Shown: positions 1-10,269, counted from the stretch's first letter. The stretch is 64,000 nt of DNA from Streptomyces sp. NBC_01549 (GCF_026339955.1 NZ_JAPEPW010000001.1:3560501-3624500), one strand, 5' to 3'. The notes: generated by a model from the letters alone, not told the origin. Numbers and translations are program-made.

Positions 1-1240
<1,240 letters not shown>

Positions 1241-1248
1241 GGCTGGGG

Positions 1249-2466
1249 CTAGTCGACGGTCAGGTGCACGGGGAGTTCGTGCAGGTCGTTCTGGGTTACC
1301 ACCGGCTTGTTGCGGAGTTCCGTCGCGGGGATCGCCAGGTCCAGGTCCGGGAAGCGGGCGTACAGGGCCGGGAGGGCGACCCCCGCCTCCAGCCGGGAGA
1401 GGGCGGCACCGGGGCAGACGTGCGGGCCGTGGCCGAAGGAGATGTGACGGTTCTCGACGGTGCGGGTGATGTCGAAGTCCCCCGCGGACGGACCGTGGGC
1501 GTTCTCGTCGCGGCCGATCGCGCCGTACGAGACGATCAGGGCGTCGCCCGCCGGGATCACCTTGTCGCCGACGGGCACGTCCTCCGTCGCGAAACGGATC
1601 AGGACGTGCGAGGTCGGGGTCGCGTAGCGGAGGGTCTCCTCCACGACCGCCGACCAGTCCACCTCGCCGGAGAGGACGAGGGCGCGCTGCTCGGGGTGGG
1701 TGGAGAGGTTGACCACCGCGTTGACGATCAGGGAGATCGTCGTCTCGTGGCCGGCCGCGACCATCAACTGAAGCGTGGAGACGATCTCCTCGTCGGTTAG
1801 GTGGTCGCCGTCCTCGGAGGCCAGGATCAGGGCGGAGGTCAGGTCGTCGCCGGGCTCCGCGCGTTTCGCGGCGACCGTCGCCGCCATGATGCCGGCCAAC
1901 TCCGTCAGCGTGGCGATGACCTCCGCGGGCGGGGTCTGCGTCGAGAAGAACTTCTCGAAGAGTTCCTTGAGGCGGGGGAGCCGGGACTCCTCGATGCCCA
2001 TGAGGTCGGCGATGACGTACATGGGAAGGGGGTAGGCGAAGTCGGCTTTCAGGTCGACGACGCCGTCCGGGCCCGACGTCAGGCCGTCGAGCAGACCCTC
2101 CGTCAGTTTGGTGATGCGCTCCCGCATCTGTTCCACCCGGCGCGGGGTGAGCGCCTGCGCGACCAGCGTGCGCATCCGGCGGTGGTCCGCGCCGTCCACC
2201 GTGAGCATGGAGCGGCCGGGGTTGGCGAGCCCGATCAGCGGCCAGTCGGGCGCTATCTCGCCGCGCTGCCAGGCGCCCCAGACGTTGATGTCCTTGACCA
2301 GCCGGGGGTCGGTGAGCAGGGCGCGTGCCTCGGCGTGGTGGGTGACGGCCCACACCGGTACGCCGCCGGGCAGTTCGACGGCGGCCAGCGGGCCGGCCTC
2401 CCTGAGCCGAGCGCTTTCGCCGTCCAGGTCGGACACGAACGGGTCCAGGACGATACGACTGGTCAT
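1249..2466 (-). CDS. Cytochrome P450, CYP154-like, last gene of the conservon
   Basis: A 405-residue soluble bacterial P450. The K-helix EXXR motif is intact (EETLR), the I-helix reads AAGHETT with the acid/alcohol pair for oxygen activation, and the heme-thiolate loop FGHGPHVCPGA is canonical. The ATG at 2464-2466 overlaps the stop of the upstream P450 gene (ATGA), so this start is preferred over a longer in-frame one. Its pairing with a CYP157-like gene at the end of a cvn operon is the arrangement known for CYP157/CYP154 pairs in Streptomyces conservons. The substrate is unknown. Electrons must come from ferredoxin partners encoded elsewhere. Assignment to CYP154 rests on context and not on a computed identity. 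Confidence 0.88.
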   Translation of the reverse strand: MTSRIVLDPFVSDLDGESARLREAGPLAAVELPGGVPVWAVTHHAEARALLTDPRLVKDINVWGAWQRGEIAPDWPLIGLANPGRSMLTVDGADHRRMRTLVAQALTPRRVEQMRERITKLTEGLLDGLTSGPDGVVDLKADFAYPLPMYVIADLMGIEESRLPRLKELFEKFFSTQTPPAEVIATLTELAGIMAATVAAKRAEPGDDLTSALILASEDGDHLTDEEIVSTLQLMVAAGHETTISLIVNAVVNLSTHPEQRALVLSGEVDWSAVVEETLRYATPTSHVLIRFATEDVPVGDKVIPAGDALIVSYGAIGRDENAHGPSAGDFDITRTVENRHISFGHGPHVCPGAALSRLEAGVALPALYARFPDLDLAIPATELRNKPVVTQNDLHELPVHLTVD

Positions 2467-3686
2467 GCGGGGGTGCCTCCGAGGGCCGGGGTCGGGGTGA
2501 AGCGCACAGGAAGTTCGGTCAGACCCCGCAGCCACGGGGAGGGGCGCCGGGTCAGGGAGTCGGCCGGGACCGCCAGGTCGATGTCCGGCAGGCGGTCCAG
2601 TACGACCTCGATCCCCGTCCGCGCGATGACCTCCGCGACCTCCTGCGCCGGGAACGGGCAGCGGTGCTCCCCGTGACCGAAGGAGAAGTGGGCGTTGTTG
2701 CCGCCGGTGAGCGCGGAGCCGTCCGTGCGGACCTGGGGGTCGGAGTTGGCGCCCTGGAGGCCGAGGAGCAGGAGATCGCCCGCGCGGACGAGGTGACCGC
2801 CGAGCTGGGTGTCACGGGAGGCCCAGCGGCCGGCCACGTTCTGGGTGGGGGTGTCCTCCCAGAGGACCTCGTTCATGGCCTCGGCGACACTGTTGCGGCC
2901 GCCGAAGAGGGAGGCGGCGAAGCGTGCGTCGGTGAGCATCAGGCGCAGCGAGTTGCCGATCCAGTCCGCGGTCGGCTGGTGGCCGGCGGCCATCATGACC
3001 ATCAGATCCTGGATGATCTCCTCGTCCGTGAAGCCGGCCGTGTTCGCGAGCATGCGGGACACGACGTCGTTCGCGGGCTCGGCCTTGCGGTCGGCGATCA
3101 GCTGGGCCATGGAGCCGGCCAGGTGCTGCTGTCCGGCCAGTGCGGTCTCACGGCCGTTGACCATGTCGTTGAGGGCGGTGACGAGACCGGGTCCCTGTTC
3201 TTCGGCGAAGCCGTAGAGCGTGGCGAGGACGCGGACGGGCAGCAGGGCGGCGTAGTCCCCGATGAGGTCCGTCTCGCCCTTGGCGCACGCCGCGTCGATG
3301 AGTTCGTCGGCGAACTTCTCCGCCTGGGCCCGCAGTTCGGAGGGGTCGACGGCTTCGAGGGCGTCACTGATCATCGCGGCGCGCTCACGGTGGCGTTCGC
3401 CGACGGTGTAGAGGATCGAGGGCTGCCTGCGGCCGATCATCGGCAGCAGTGGCCAGTCGTCGGGGATGCGGTCCCACTGGTTCCACAGCTCGGAGTCGCG
3501 GCTGAACAGCACGGGGTCGCCGGTGACCTGGTGCAGTTCGCGGTAGCCGAGCACCAGCCACGCCGGGATGTCGCCGTCCAGGACGACGGGGGTCACGGCA
3601 CCGTGGTCGCGCCGCATCTCCCGGTACAGCTCGGCGGGTTCGGTCTGGAACCGGGGTCCGTTAAGGGGCACGGGGGCGGGGGTCAC
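2463..3686 (-). CDS. cvnE: Cytochrome P450, CYP157-like, lacking the EXXR motif
   Basis: A 407-residue P450 with the usual I-helix (MAAGHQPT) and a heme loop FGHGEHRCPFP that keeps the cysteine ligand but lacks the Gly two residues after it. The K-helix, normally EXXR, reads NEVLWEDTP: Trp replaces the otherwise near-invariant Arg. Loss of EXXR is a known trait of the CYP157 family, so this is read as family membership and not as decay. GTG at 3684-3686 overlaps the cvnD stop (GTGA), and its own stop overlaps the next P450 start, so translation is probably coupled through the operon. Function within the conservon is unknown; it may act in a complex with the downstream P450. Confidence 0.87.
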   Translation of the reverse strand: MTPAPVPLNGPRFQTEPAELYREMRRDHGAVTPVVLDGDIPAWLVLGYRELHQVTGDPVLFSRDSELWNQWDRIPDDWPLLPMIGRRQPSILYTVGERHRERAAMISDALEAVDPSELRAQAEKFADELIDAACAKGETDLIGDYAALLPVRVLATLYGFAEEQGPGLVTALNDMVNGRETALAGQQHLAGSMAQLIADRKAEPANDVVSRMLANTAGFTDEEIIQDLMVMMAAGHQPTADWIGNSLRLMLTDARFAASLFGGRNSVAEAMNEVLWEDTPTQNVAGRWASRDTQLGGHLVRAGDLLLLGLQGANSDPQVRTDGSALTGGNNAHFSFGHGEHRCPFPAQEVAEVIARTGIEVVLDRLPDIDLAVPADSLTRRPSPWLRGLTELPVRFTPTPALGGTPA

Positions 3687-4387
3687 AGGGCCAACTCCGT
3701 TGATTTGACAGTGGCGTGCGTGCCGTGGGGGTGGTGGACGCTTTGGGCGCGCTGGGCGGCGTACACGGTCTTCAGATGTTCGACCAGCGTGATCAGCACC
3801 CGCTTGCTGGACTCCCGGGAGCGGGCGTCGCAGTCGATGAGCGGGACGTGCGGGTCGAGGTCGAGGGCCTCGCGGATCTGGTCGGGGGTGTGCGTGGGGC
3901 CGCCGAAGTCGTTGCAGGCGACGATGAACGGGGTGCCGTGGTGTTCGAGGCGGTCGATCGCGTACCAGGAGTCGTCGATGCGCCGGGTGTCGACGAGGAC
4001 GACCGCGCCGAGGGTGCCGGAGAAGAGACGGTCCCAGAGGAACCAGAAGCGTTCCTGGCCGGGCGCGCCGAACAGGTACAGCACGTTGCGGGCGTCGAGC
4101 GTGATGCGGCCGAAGTCGAAGGCGACGGTGGTCGCGGACTTCCCGCGCACCCCGCTGGTGTCGTCGATGGCCTCGCCGGCCCGGGTCATCGTCTCCTCGG
4201 TGTTGAGCGGACGTATCTCGCTCACCGAGCGGACCAGGGTCGTCTTGCCCACGCCGAATCCGCCGACGACCACGATCTTCAGGCCGTTGTCGGCGGTGGC
4301 GTCCAGCGGAGTCCTGGCGGCGGCGCTCGCCGAAGCGTTCGCGGAAGCGTCCGCGGGAGTCCTCGCGTCAGAGGTTGCGTAGTCCAA
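3683..4387 (-). CDS. cvnD: Conservon small GTPase-like protein CvnD
   Basis: A 234-residue ATP/GTP-binding protein of the conservon type. After a ~35-residue Ala/Ser-rich head comes KIVVVGGFGVGKTTLVR (P-loop GGFGVGKTT), then APGQERFWFLWDRL at the switch II position and VACNDFGG in place of the usual NKxD guanine loop. The best start is TTG at 4385-4387, which lies 20 bases inside cvnC; no ATG fits upstream of the P-loop. In Streptomyces conservons CvnA to CvnD form a membrane-associated complex likened to a G-protein-coupled system, with CvnD as the nucleotide switch. The downstream P450 gene begins on its stop codon. Confidence 0.9.
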   Translation of the reverse strand: MDYATSDARTPADASANASASAAARTPLDATADNGLKIVVVGGFGVGKTTLVRSVSEIRPLNTEETMTRAGEAIDDTSGVRGKSATTVAFDFGRITLDARNVLYLFGAPGQERFWFLWDRLFSGTLGAVVLVDTRRIDDSWYAIDRLEHHGTPFIVACNDFGGPTHTPDQIREALDLDPHVPLIDCDARSRESSKRVLITLVEHLKTVYAAQRAQSVHHPHGTHATVKSTELAL

Positions 4388-4715
4388 CGAGCACCTGCTC
4401 CAGGATGTCGGGATCGGGAAGAGCGGCCTTCTGGGGGTGACGGGCGCTGACGCGGCCCGCGGCGAGGAGGTCGGAGAGCAGGATGCGGGTGATGGACACC
4501 GGCAGCTTCAGCACGGCGGCGATCTCCACGACCGCCGTCGGCCGCTCGCACAGCCGCAGGATCGCCGCGTGCTCCGACTGCATGCCCACCGCCGGATCGC
4601 ACTCGGCGACCACGAGTGTCACCAGGTCGAACGGGGTGTCGGGCGCGGACCGGCTGCGCCCTCCGGTGAGGGTGTAGAGCCGGTCGGGCGCGTCGTCCCT
4701 GCCCGGACGGCTCAT
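4368..4715 (-). CDS. cvnC: Conservon DUF742 protein CvnC
   Basis: A 115-residue DUF742 protein with the family's winged-helix-like core. Recognisable elements are RLYTLTGGRS near residue 15, DLVTLVVA, EHAAILRLC, the LPVSITRILLSDLLAAG helix pair and the C-terminal DILEQVLVGLRNL. ATG at 4713-4715 overlaps the cvnB stop (ATGA), fixing the start. CvnC proteins bind CvnB and CvnD in studied conservons and probably link the histidine-kinase-like CvnA to the GTPase. Overlaps on both sides suggest tight translational coupling and fixed stoichiometry. Nothing unusual is seen in the protein. Confidence 0.92.
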   Translation of the reverse strand: MSRPGRDDAPDRLYTLTGGRSRSAPDTPFDLVTLVVAECDPAVGMQSEHAAILRLCERPTAVVEIAAVLKLPVSITRILLSDLLAAGRVSARHPQKAALPDPDILEQVLVGLRNL

Positions 4716-5119
4716 GACGTCCGGGGCTGCGCGCTCAGGTGTTCGCCGAGTTGTTCCACGAGCTCGCTCATGTTGTGCCCGACCAGACCGGCGTCCGCGT
4801 CCTCGGCGGTGACCACGGCGAGGTGGGCGCCGTCGCCCGCCTCCACGATGAACAGGACCCCGCCGTAGAACTCGGTCATCGCCGAGCGCACGCCCCCGGT
4901 GCCGTCGCCGAACTCCACGGACGCGCCGTGGGACAGCGACTGGATGCCGGCGGCGATCGCGGCGAGCTGGTCGGCGCGGTCGACGGTGAGCTCCGGAGTG
5001 CGGCACAGCTTCAGGCCGTCCCGGGAGAGCACGAGCGCGTGCCGGGCGCCCGGGGTGCGCTCGAGGAGGCCCTCGATGAGCCAGGAGAGCTTCTCGTCGG
5101 CGGTGGTGGTGCCGGTCAT
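4712..5119 (-). CDS. cvnB: Conservon roadblock/LC7 protein CvnB
   Basis: A 135-residue roadblock/LC7-fold protein. It opens MTGTTTADEKLSWLIEG and keeps the family pattern GARHALVLSRDGL, AAIAAGIQSLS and FIVEAGDGAHLAVV, ending MSELVEQLGEHLS. Roadblock proteins of this type act as partners or regulators of small GTPases; here the GTPase is CvnD. ATG at 5117-5119 overlaps the cvnA stop (ATGA). Length and gene order (A-B-C-D) match a standard conservon. No signal peptide or membrane segment is visible, so it should be cytoplasmic and recruited to the membrane through CvnA. Confidence 0.92.
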   Translation of the reverse strand: MTGTTTADEKLSWLIEGLLERTPGARHALVLSRDGLKLCRTPELTVDRADQLAAIAAGIQSLSHGASVEFGDGTGGVRSAMTEFYGGVLFIVEAGDGAHLAVVTAEDADAGLVGHNMSELVEQLGEHLSAQPRTS

Positions 5120-6918
5120 GAAGTGGGGTCGCCTTCCGGATGCGAGGGGGTGTGCGAGGGATTCGCCGGGGTGGTGTCCCGTACGGCTTCTTCGCCGCGT
5201 GCGGCGTTTTCGGATTCGTCCGCTACGGCGTCTTCGGATGCCGCGCGCCGTACGGCTTCTTCGGCGGCGCGTACGGCGTCTTCCGCGGCGCGTACGGCCT
5301 CGTCCTCGGGCACCGTGCCCTGGACCGCCGCCTGGTCGGGCGCGGTACCCCGGACGGCCTGGCGGAAGCTGCTGAAGCGGGCGGCGGTGGTCTTGGAGTC
5401 GGTCGTACGGGGTTCGGAGTCGGCCTGGTTCGCGAGGTGGGCGCGGCTGCGCTCGGCGTGCGCGAGGGTGCGGCCGCGGCGGCGCTTGGGGAGGCCGCCG
5501 GTCGTGGGGGTGCCGATCGTGGGGGTGCCGTTCGGCGGGGTGTCGGTGTCGTGCCGGGGCGACTCGTGGGTGGGGACCGGGTCCGGGTCGAGGTCCTCGG
5601 GGGCGCGGGCGGCGGCGTACGACGCCTGGGGGCGCGGCTCGGCGAGGGAGTGGTCCTCGGTGGCGGCCGGGGTCGCCGCGGCGGGCTTGGCCTGGGGCTC
5701 CGTCGCGGCCGGGGTGGCCGGGGCGGTAGCGGCGGGCTGGCTCAGGATGTCCTGGGGGATGAGCACCAGGACGCCCGTGCCGCCACGTGCGGAGGGTCGG
5801 AAGGACACCTTCAGGCCGTGCTTGCGGGCGAGCCTGCCGACCACCGCGAGGCCGAGCCGGGTGCCGCTGAGGCCACCGAGGTCGGTGGAGTTCTCAGCGT
5901 CCCCGGAGACGGCGCGTTCCGCGCGGCGCAGCTGGACGTCGCCCATGATGAGGCCGCTGTCCTCGACGGAGACGATGACACCGGCCGGGACCTCCTCGAC
6001 GTAGACGTGGACCTCGGCGGTCGGCGGGGAGAAGTTCGCGGCGTTGTCGAGGAGTTCGGCGAGCGCGTGCATCACGCCCTCGGCGGCGTGGCCGGCGACG
6101 GCGGCGTCGCTCGCGGAGTGGACGCGCACCCGCTGGTAGCCGCCGATGCGGCCCATGGCGCCGCGCAGGATCGACTCCATGACGATGGGGCGCGCCCAGC
6201 GCCGGCCGGAGCGGGCGCCCGCGAGGACGGCGACGGAGTCGGCGAGGCGGCCCGCCTGAGCGGTGCGGTGGTCGAGGTGGAGAAGGTCGGCGAGGACGTC
6301 CTCGTCGGAGTGCTTGTCCTCCATGGCGCGCAGGTCGGCGAGCATGCCGGTGGACAGTGCCTGCATCCGCCCGGCGGCGTTGGCGGTGGCCGAGATCGCG
6401 GCGGCCCGGTCCCTGCCCGCCTGTCGCACCCGCTCGGTCAGCCGGGCGTTCTCCTCGGCGAGTTCCGTGGACCGCCGCTGCTCCTCGCCGATCCGGGTGG
6501 TGAGGCGGTGTCGCTCCTCCTCGAACCCTTGGGTGAGCAGGGCGCGTTCGCGGGCGTCGGCGTCGGCCAGGCGCGCGCGGTCGCGGGCGGACTCCTCCGC
6601 GACCCGGGACCGCTCCTGGTTGAACTCCTCGGCCATGCGGGCGCGTTCCTGCAGGAGCCGCCCGGCGTCCTGGGCCACGGTGTCGAGGCGGCGGCGTGCG
6701 AGTTTCGCGGTCTGCGTGGCGCGCGTGGCGACCGCGACGGCTACGCACAGCAGCACGGCGGCGGTGCCCGTGCCCCAGGCGAGGGCGACGCGTGCCGGGT
6801 CAGGTGCCAGGGAGACGGCGAGGACGACCGCGACCGCCGCCAGGGCGGCGGTGAGCAGGGGCGCGGGGGCTGTCGCGCGAAGGGTGGGTCGTTCGCCGGA
6901 GGGGATGGGCGCGGTCAT
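5116..6918 (-). CDS. cvnA: Conservon sensor histidine-kinase-like protein CvnA
   Basis: A 600-residue membrane sensor, first gene of the cvn operon. Two hydrophobic segments (about residues 21-38 and 48-65) precede a long charged coiled coil (about 75-190, many Arg/Glu repeats such as RARLADADARERALL). A HATPase domain follows, with N-box ELLDNAANFSPP and G boxes VEDSGLIMG and GTRLGLAVVGRL. There is no classical phosphoacceptor H-box, as usual for CvnA. The remaining ~170 residues are a Pro/Ala/Glu-rich low-complexity tail with AAEDAVRAAEEAVRRAA repeats. ATG at 6916-6918 is chosen because GAGGA lies 9 bases upstream; a GTG at 6984 would extend it by 22 residues without adding a domain. Confidence 0.9.
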   Translation of the reverse strand: MTAPIPSGERPTLRATAPAPLLTAALAAVAVVLAVSLAPDPARVALAWGTGTAAVLLCVAVAVATRATQTAKLARRRLDTVAQDAGRLLQERARMAEEFNQERSRVAEESARDRARLADADARERALLTQGFEEERHRLTTRIGEEQRRSTELAEENARLTERVRQAGRDRAAAISATANAAGRMQALSTGMLADLRAMEDKHSDEDVLADLLHLDHRTAQAGRLADSVAVLAGARSGRRWARPIVMESILRGAMGRIGGYQRVRVHSASDAAVAGHAAEGVMHALAELLDNAANFSPPTAEVHVYVEEVPAGVIVSVEDSGLIMGDVQLRRAERAVSGDAENSTDLGGLSGTRLGLAVVGRLARKHGLKVSFRPSARGGTGVLVLIPQDILSQPAATAPATPAATEPQAKPAAATPAATEDHSLAEPRPQASYAAARAPEDLDPDPVPTHESPRHDTDTPPNGTPTIGTPTTGGLPKRRRGRTLAHAERSRAHLANQADSEPRTTDSKTTAARFSSFRQAVRGTAPDQAAVQGTVPEDEAVRAAEDAVRAAEEAVRRAASEDAVADESENAARGEEAVRDTTPANPSHTPSHPEGDPTS

Positions 6919-7066
6919 GAATCGTGTCCTCGGTCGTGTCCTGGGCGAAGTTCCTGGTCGAGGTTCCTGGGCGAGAAGCGACACCGGTTGCTTAATTCGA
7001 CGTCACTATATGAGAGTTCGTGATCGTATTGGGAAGGTTCTGGGGCCGAGCTCATAATCCGACGGC

Positions 7067-7187
7067 GATCGGTCGGTGATCGGCCCGCGAGCGGCATGTG
7101 ATCGACTCGCGATCGACCGGCGATCGGCAGGTGATCAGCAGGTGATCGACCGGCGGTCGACCAGTGATCGCCCGGTGATCGATGCGT
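7067..7187. repeat. Eleven tandem 11-bp GATC-containing repeats between divergent genes
   Basis: Exactly eleven consecutive 11-bp units, consensus GATCGACCGGT. Nine units start with GATC; unit 3 starts GAGC and unit 9 GGTC. Spacing never slips over 121 bases, so every GATC sits about one helical turn from the next on the same DNA face. The array fills the gap between cvnA (leftward, start 6918) and the dehydrogenase gene (rightward, start 7232). It is therefore in or near both promoters. It could bind a protein cooperatively or impose DNA curvature; neither is shown. The rest of the gap holds no gene. Confidence 0.85.
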
Positions 7188-7231
7188 CACGGTTACGGAC
7201 CGTTGTCGGTGTGCGGGGTCATCCTGGAGAC

Positions 7232-10200
7232 ATGACGGATCTTGGCGCGAAGGACGGCACGAGCGGCGCGGCGGACCCGCCCGACGTGGACGGGCTGCGG
7301 GCCGCCCTCGCGGCGGAGATGCGCGGCGAGGTCGCCTTCGACGTGACGGCGCGGGCGCTGACCACCATGGACGCGTCCAACTACCGCAGGGTCCCGCTCG
7401 GCGTGGTCCGCCCGCGCGACGCCGACGACGTGGCGGCCGCCCTGTCCGTGTGCCGGGCCCACGGGGTGCCGGTCGTGCCACGCGGTGGCGGCACGTCGAT
7501 CGCGGGACAGGCGACCGGCACCGGAGTCGTCCTCGACCTCACCCGTCACATGAACCGGATCGTCGCGCTCGACCCCGAGGCGCGCACGGCCGTCGTCCAG
7601 CCCGGTGTCGTCCTCGACCGCCTCCAGGAGGCCGCGACCCCGCACGGACTGCGCTTCGGCCCCGACCCCTCCACCCACAGCCGCTGCACCCTCGGCGGCA
7701 TGATCGGGAACAACTCGTGCGGCTCGCACTCGGTGGCCTGGGGCACGACGGCGGACAGCGTGCGCGAACTGTCGGTGGTCAAGGGGAACGGCTCCGTCGT
7801 ACGTCTGGGACGGAACTGGCAGGGCGCCCCGGACGGCCTCCGGGCCCTGGTCGAGGGCGAGCTGGCCCGCCTGCGCACGGGCTTCCCACAGCTGCCCCGC
7901 CGTATCTCCGGTTACGCGCTCGACGCGCTGCTCCCCGAGAAGGGCGCCGACGTCGCCCGCTCCTTCTGCGGCTCCGAGGGCACGCTCGGGGTGCTCACGG
8001 AGGCGGTCGTACGACTGGTCGAGGCACCGCGGGCGCGGGCGCTGGCCGTGCTGGCGTACGCGGACGAGAGCGCGGCGGCTCAGGCGGCGGCCGGGCTGCT
8101 GCCGCTGGGGCCGCTCACCGTGGAGGGGATGGCCGCGGACCTCGTACCCCCGGACGCGGGGCTGCCGCGCGGCGGCGCGTGGCTGTTCGTGGAGACGGGG
8201 GGCGCGGATCCGGCACAGGCCCGCGCGCGTGCGGACGCGATCGTCCGGGCCGCCGACGTCCTCGACTCCCTCGTGGTCACCGACCCGGCCGGGCAGCGCG
8301 TCCTGTGGCGGCTGCGCGAGGACGCGAGCGGCACGGCGACCCGGATGCCGGACGGGAGCGAGGCATGGCCGGGCTGGGAGGACTGCGCGGTGCCGCCCGC
8401 CCGGCTCGGCGCGTATCTGCGCGACTTCCGGCACCTGCTGAGCGCCCACGACCTGCGCGGCACCCCGTACGGGCACTTCGGCGACGGCTGCATCCACGTC
8501 CGCATCGACTTCGACCTGCTGACGAGCGCCGGGACGGCCCGCTTCCGCCGCTTCTCCGAGGAACTGGCCGAGCTGGTGGTGTCCCACGGGGGCTCCCTCT
8601 CGGGCGAGCACGGGGACGGGCAGGCACGGGCCGAACTGCTGCCCAGGATGTACGGCACGGAGCTGGTCGGTCTCTTCGAGCGGGCCAAGGACCTGTGGGA
8701 CCCGGACGACCTGCTCAACCCCGGGATGCTGGTACGCCCGCACCGACTGGACGAGAACCTGCGCTTCGCGGTGCTGCCGCGCGAGCCGGTGGACGTGGCG
8801 TTCGGATATCCGGCGGACGGCGGGGACTTCTCGGCGGCGGTGCGCCGATGCGTGGGGGTTGCCAAGTGCCGTACGACGACGGCCGCCGACTCGGGTGTCA
8901 TGTGCCCGTCGTTCCGGGCGACGGGGGAGGAGGAGCACTCCACGCGGGGGCGGGCCCGGCTGCTGCACGAGATGCTCGCGGGCGAGGTGGTCACCGACGG
9001 CTGGCGCTCGACCGAGGTCCGGGACGCACTGGACCTGTGCCTGTCCTGCAAGGGCTGCCGGTCCGACTGCCCGGTGGGCGTCGACATGGCCACGTACAAG
9101 GCGGAGTTCCTGCACCATCACTACGAAGGCAGGAGGCGCCCCGTCGCGCACTACACGATGGGCCGGCTGCCGGTGTGGCTGCGCCTGGTCGACCGTACGA
9201 GATCGGCCGCGCTGCTCAACTCCCTCTCCTCCGTAGGACCGTTGGCGGCGCTCGCCAAACGACTCGGCGGAATCGCACCCGAGCGGGAGATCCCGCGCCT
9301 GGCGCCGGAGACGTTCAGCCGCTGGTGGGGGCGACGCTTCAAGGAGCGGGTGCGACGGATGCTCCGGGAGGAGGCGTACGGCCCTGAGACGGAGGCCGCC
9401 GACTCCCCGGGAGAGGCCGCGTTCCTGTGGCCGGACACCTTCACGGAGCATCTCTCGCCGTCCGTGGGGCGGGCGGCCGTACGGGTGCTGGAGGCGGCCG
9501 GGGTGGACGTGATGCTCCCGCCGACGGTGGTGATGCAGAAGCGGACACCGCGCGCCGGGGAGAGCGTGCCGCTCTCTCACCACCCCTGGTCGGTGGGCGC
9601 GCGCGGCCACGTCTGCTGCGGACTGACGTACGTCTCCACGGGTCAACTCGACCGCGCCCGTGCGGTGATGCGCCGCACGCTCGACCTGATGGGCGTGTTT
9701 TTGGACCCGGACGTCCACCCGCGCCCGCCCGCCGTCGTCGTCCTGGAACCGAGCTGTGCCGCCGCCCTGCGCACGGACCTTCCGGAGCTCCTCCACGACG
9801 ACCCTCGCGCGGCGCGCCTGGCGTCGGCGGTGCTGACGTTCGCCGAGGCCCTGGAGCGACTCGCCCCGGACTGGTCACCCCCGCGCCTCGACCGTCCGGT
9901 GGCCGGCCAGACGCACTGCCACCAGCACGCCGTCCTCGGCGACGCCGCCGACCGCCGGCTGCGCGAGGCGGCGGGTCTCACCGGCTCCCTCGCGGGCGGC
10001 TGCTGCGGACTCGCGGGCAACTTCGGCTTCGAGAAGGGGCATTACGAGGTGTCGAAGACCTGCGCCGAGGAGCAACTGCTCCCGGCCGTGCGGGCCGCCA
10101 CACCCGACACACTGCTTCTCGCGGACGGTTTCTCCTGCCGTACCCAGCTGGAACAACTGGCGGGGCGCAAGGGGCGGCACCTGGCAGAGGCGCTGGCGGA

Positions 10201-10249
10201 GGCGCTGGACCAAGGGGTGGGCCTGGGGGGCGACCAAGGTGCGGCCTGA
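7232..10249 (+). CDS. FAD-linked oxidase fused to 4Fe-4S/CCG domains (D-lactate or D-2-hydroxyacid dehydrogenase type)
   Basis: A 1005-residue fusion. The N-terminal half is a vanillyl-oxidase-type FAD domain (RPRDADDVAAALSV, PRGGGTSIAGQATG, GGMIGNNSCGSHSV) with its C-terminal cap (GYALDALLPEKG, LSGEHGDGQARAELL, LLNPGMLV). From about residue 535 come Fe-S cysteines (CVGVAKCRTTT, MCPSFRAT, then LCLSCKGCRSDCPVG). The last third has two CCG motifs (VCCGLTYVSTGQ and GGCCGLAGNFGFEKGHY), as in GlpC/GlcF-type proteins. Such fusions oxidise D-lactate, glycolate or D-2-hydroxyglutarate and pass electrons to quinone or a carrier. ATG 7232 has a TGGAGA ribosome site 2 bases upstream; an open frame runs further 5' but only through the 11-bp repeats. 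Exact substrate undetermined. Confidence 0.9.
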   Translation: MTDLGAKDGTSGAADPPDVDGLRAALAAEMRGEVAFDVTARALTTMDASNYRRVPLGVVRPRDADDVAAALSVCRAHGVPVVPRGGGTSIAGQATGTGVVLDLTRHMNRIVALDPEARTAVVQPGVVLDRLQEAATPHGLRFGPDPSTHSRCTLGGMIGNNSCGSHSVAWGTTADSVRELSVVKGNGSVVRLGRNWQGAPDGLRALVEGELARLRTGFPQLPRRISGYALDALLPEKGADVARSFCGSEGTLGVLTEAVVRLVEAPRARALAVLAYADESAAAQAAAGLLPLGPLTVEGMAADLVPPDAGLPRGGAWLFVETGGADPAQARARADAIVRAADVLDSLVVTDPAGQRVLWRLREDASGTATRMPDGSEAWPGWEDCAVPPARLGAYLRDFRHLLSAHDLRGTPYGHFGDGCIHVRIDFDLLTSAGTARFRRFSEELAELVVSHGGSLSGEHGDGQARAELLPRMYGTELVGLFERAKDLWDPDDLLNPGMLVRPHRLDENLRFAVLPREPVDVAFGYPADGGDFSAAVRRCVGVAKCRTTTAADSGVMCPSFRATGEEEHSTRGRARLLHEMLAGEVVTDGWRSTEVRDALDLCLSCKGCRSDCPVGVDMATYKAEFLHHHYEGRRRPVAHYTMGRLPVWLRLVDRTRSAALLNSLSSVGPLAALAKRLGGIAPEREIPRLAPETFSRWWGRRFKERVRRMLREEAYGPETEAADSPGEAAFLWPDTFTEHLSPSVGRAAVRVLEAAGVDVMLPPTVVMQKRTPRAGESVPLSHHPWSVGARGHVCCGLTYVSTGQLDRARAVMRRTLDLMGVFLDPDVHPRPPAVVVLEPSCAAALRTDLPELLHDDPRAARLASAVLTFAEALERLAPDWSPPRLDRPVAGQTHCHQHAVLGDAADRRLREAAGLTGSLAGGCCGLAGNFGFEKGHYEVSKTCAEEQLLPAVRAATPDTLLLADGFSCRTQLEQLAGRKGRHLAEALAEALDQGVGLGGDQGAA

Positions 10250-10269
10250 CGGCGTGGATAAGCAATACC

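Noticed and set aside
7067..7187. CRISPR array or N-terminal extension of the dehydrogenase
   Set aside because: Units are 11 bp and contiguous with no spacers, and the ribosome site at 7224-7229 fixes the dehydrogenase start after the array.
7193..9796. An 867-codon minus-strand frame opposite the FAD/Fe-S dehydrogenase
   Set aside because: It is the antisense of a gene with clear FAD, Fe-S and CCG motifs; the predicted protein is Arg/His/Gly-rich without any domain. High GC makes such frames common.
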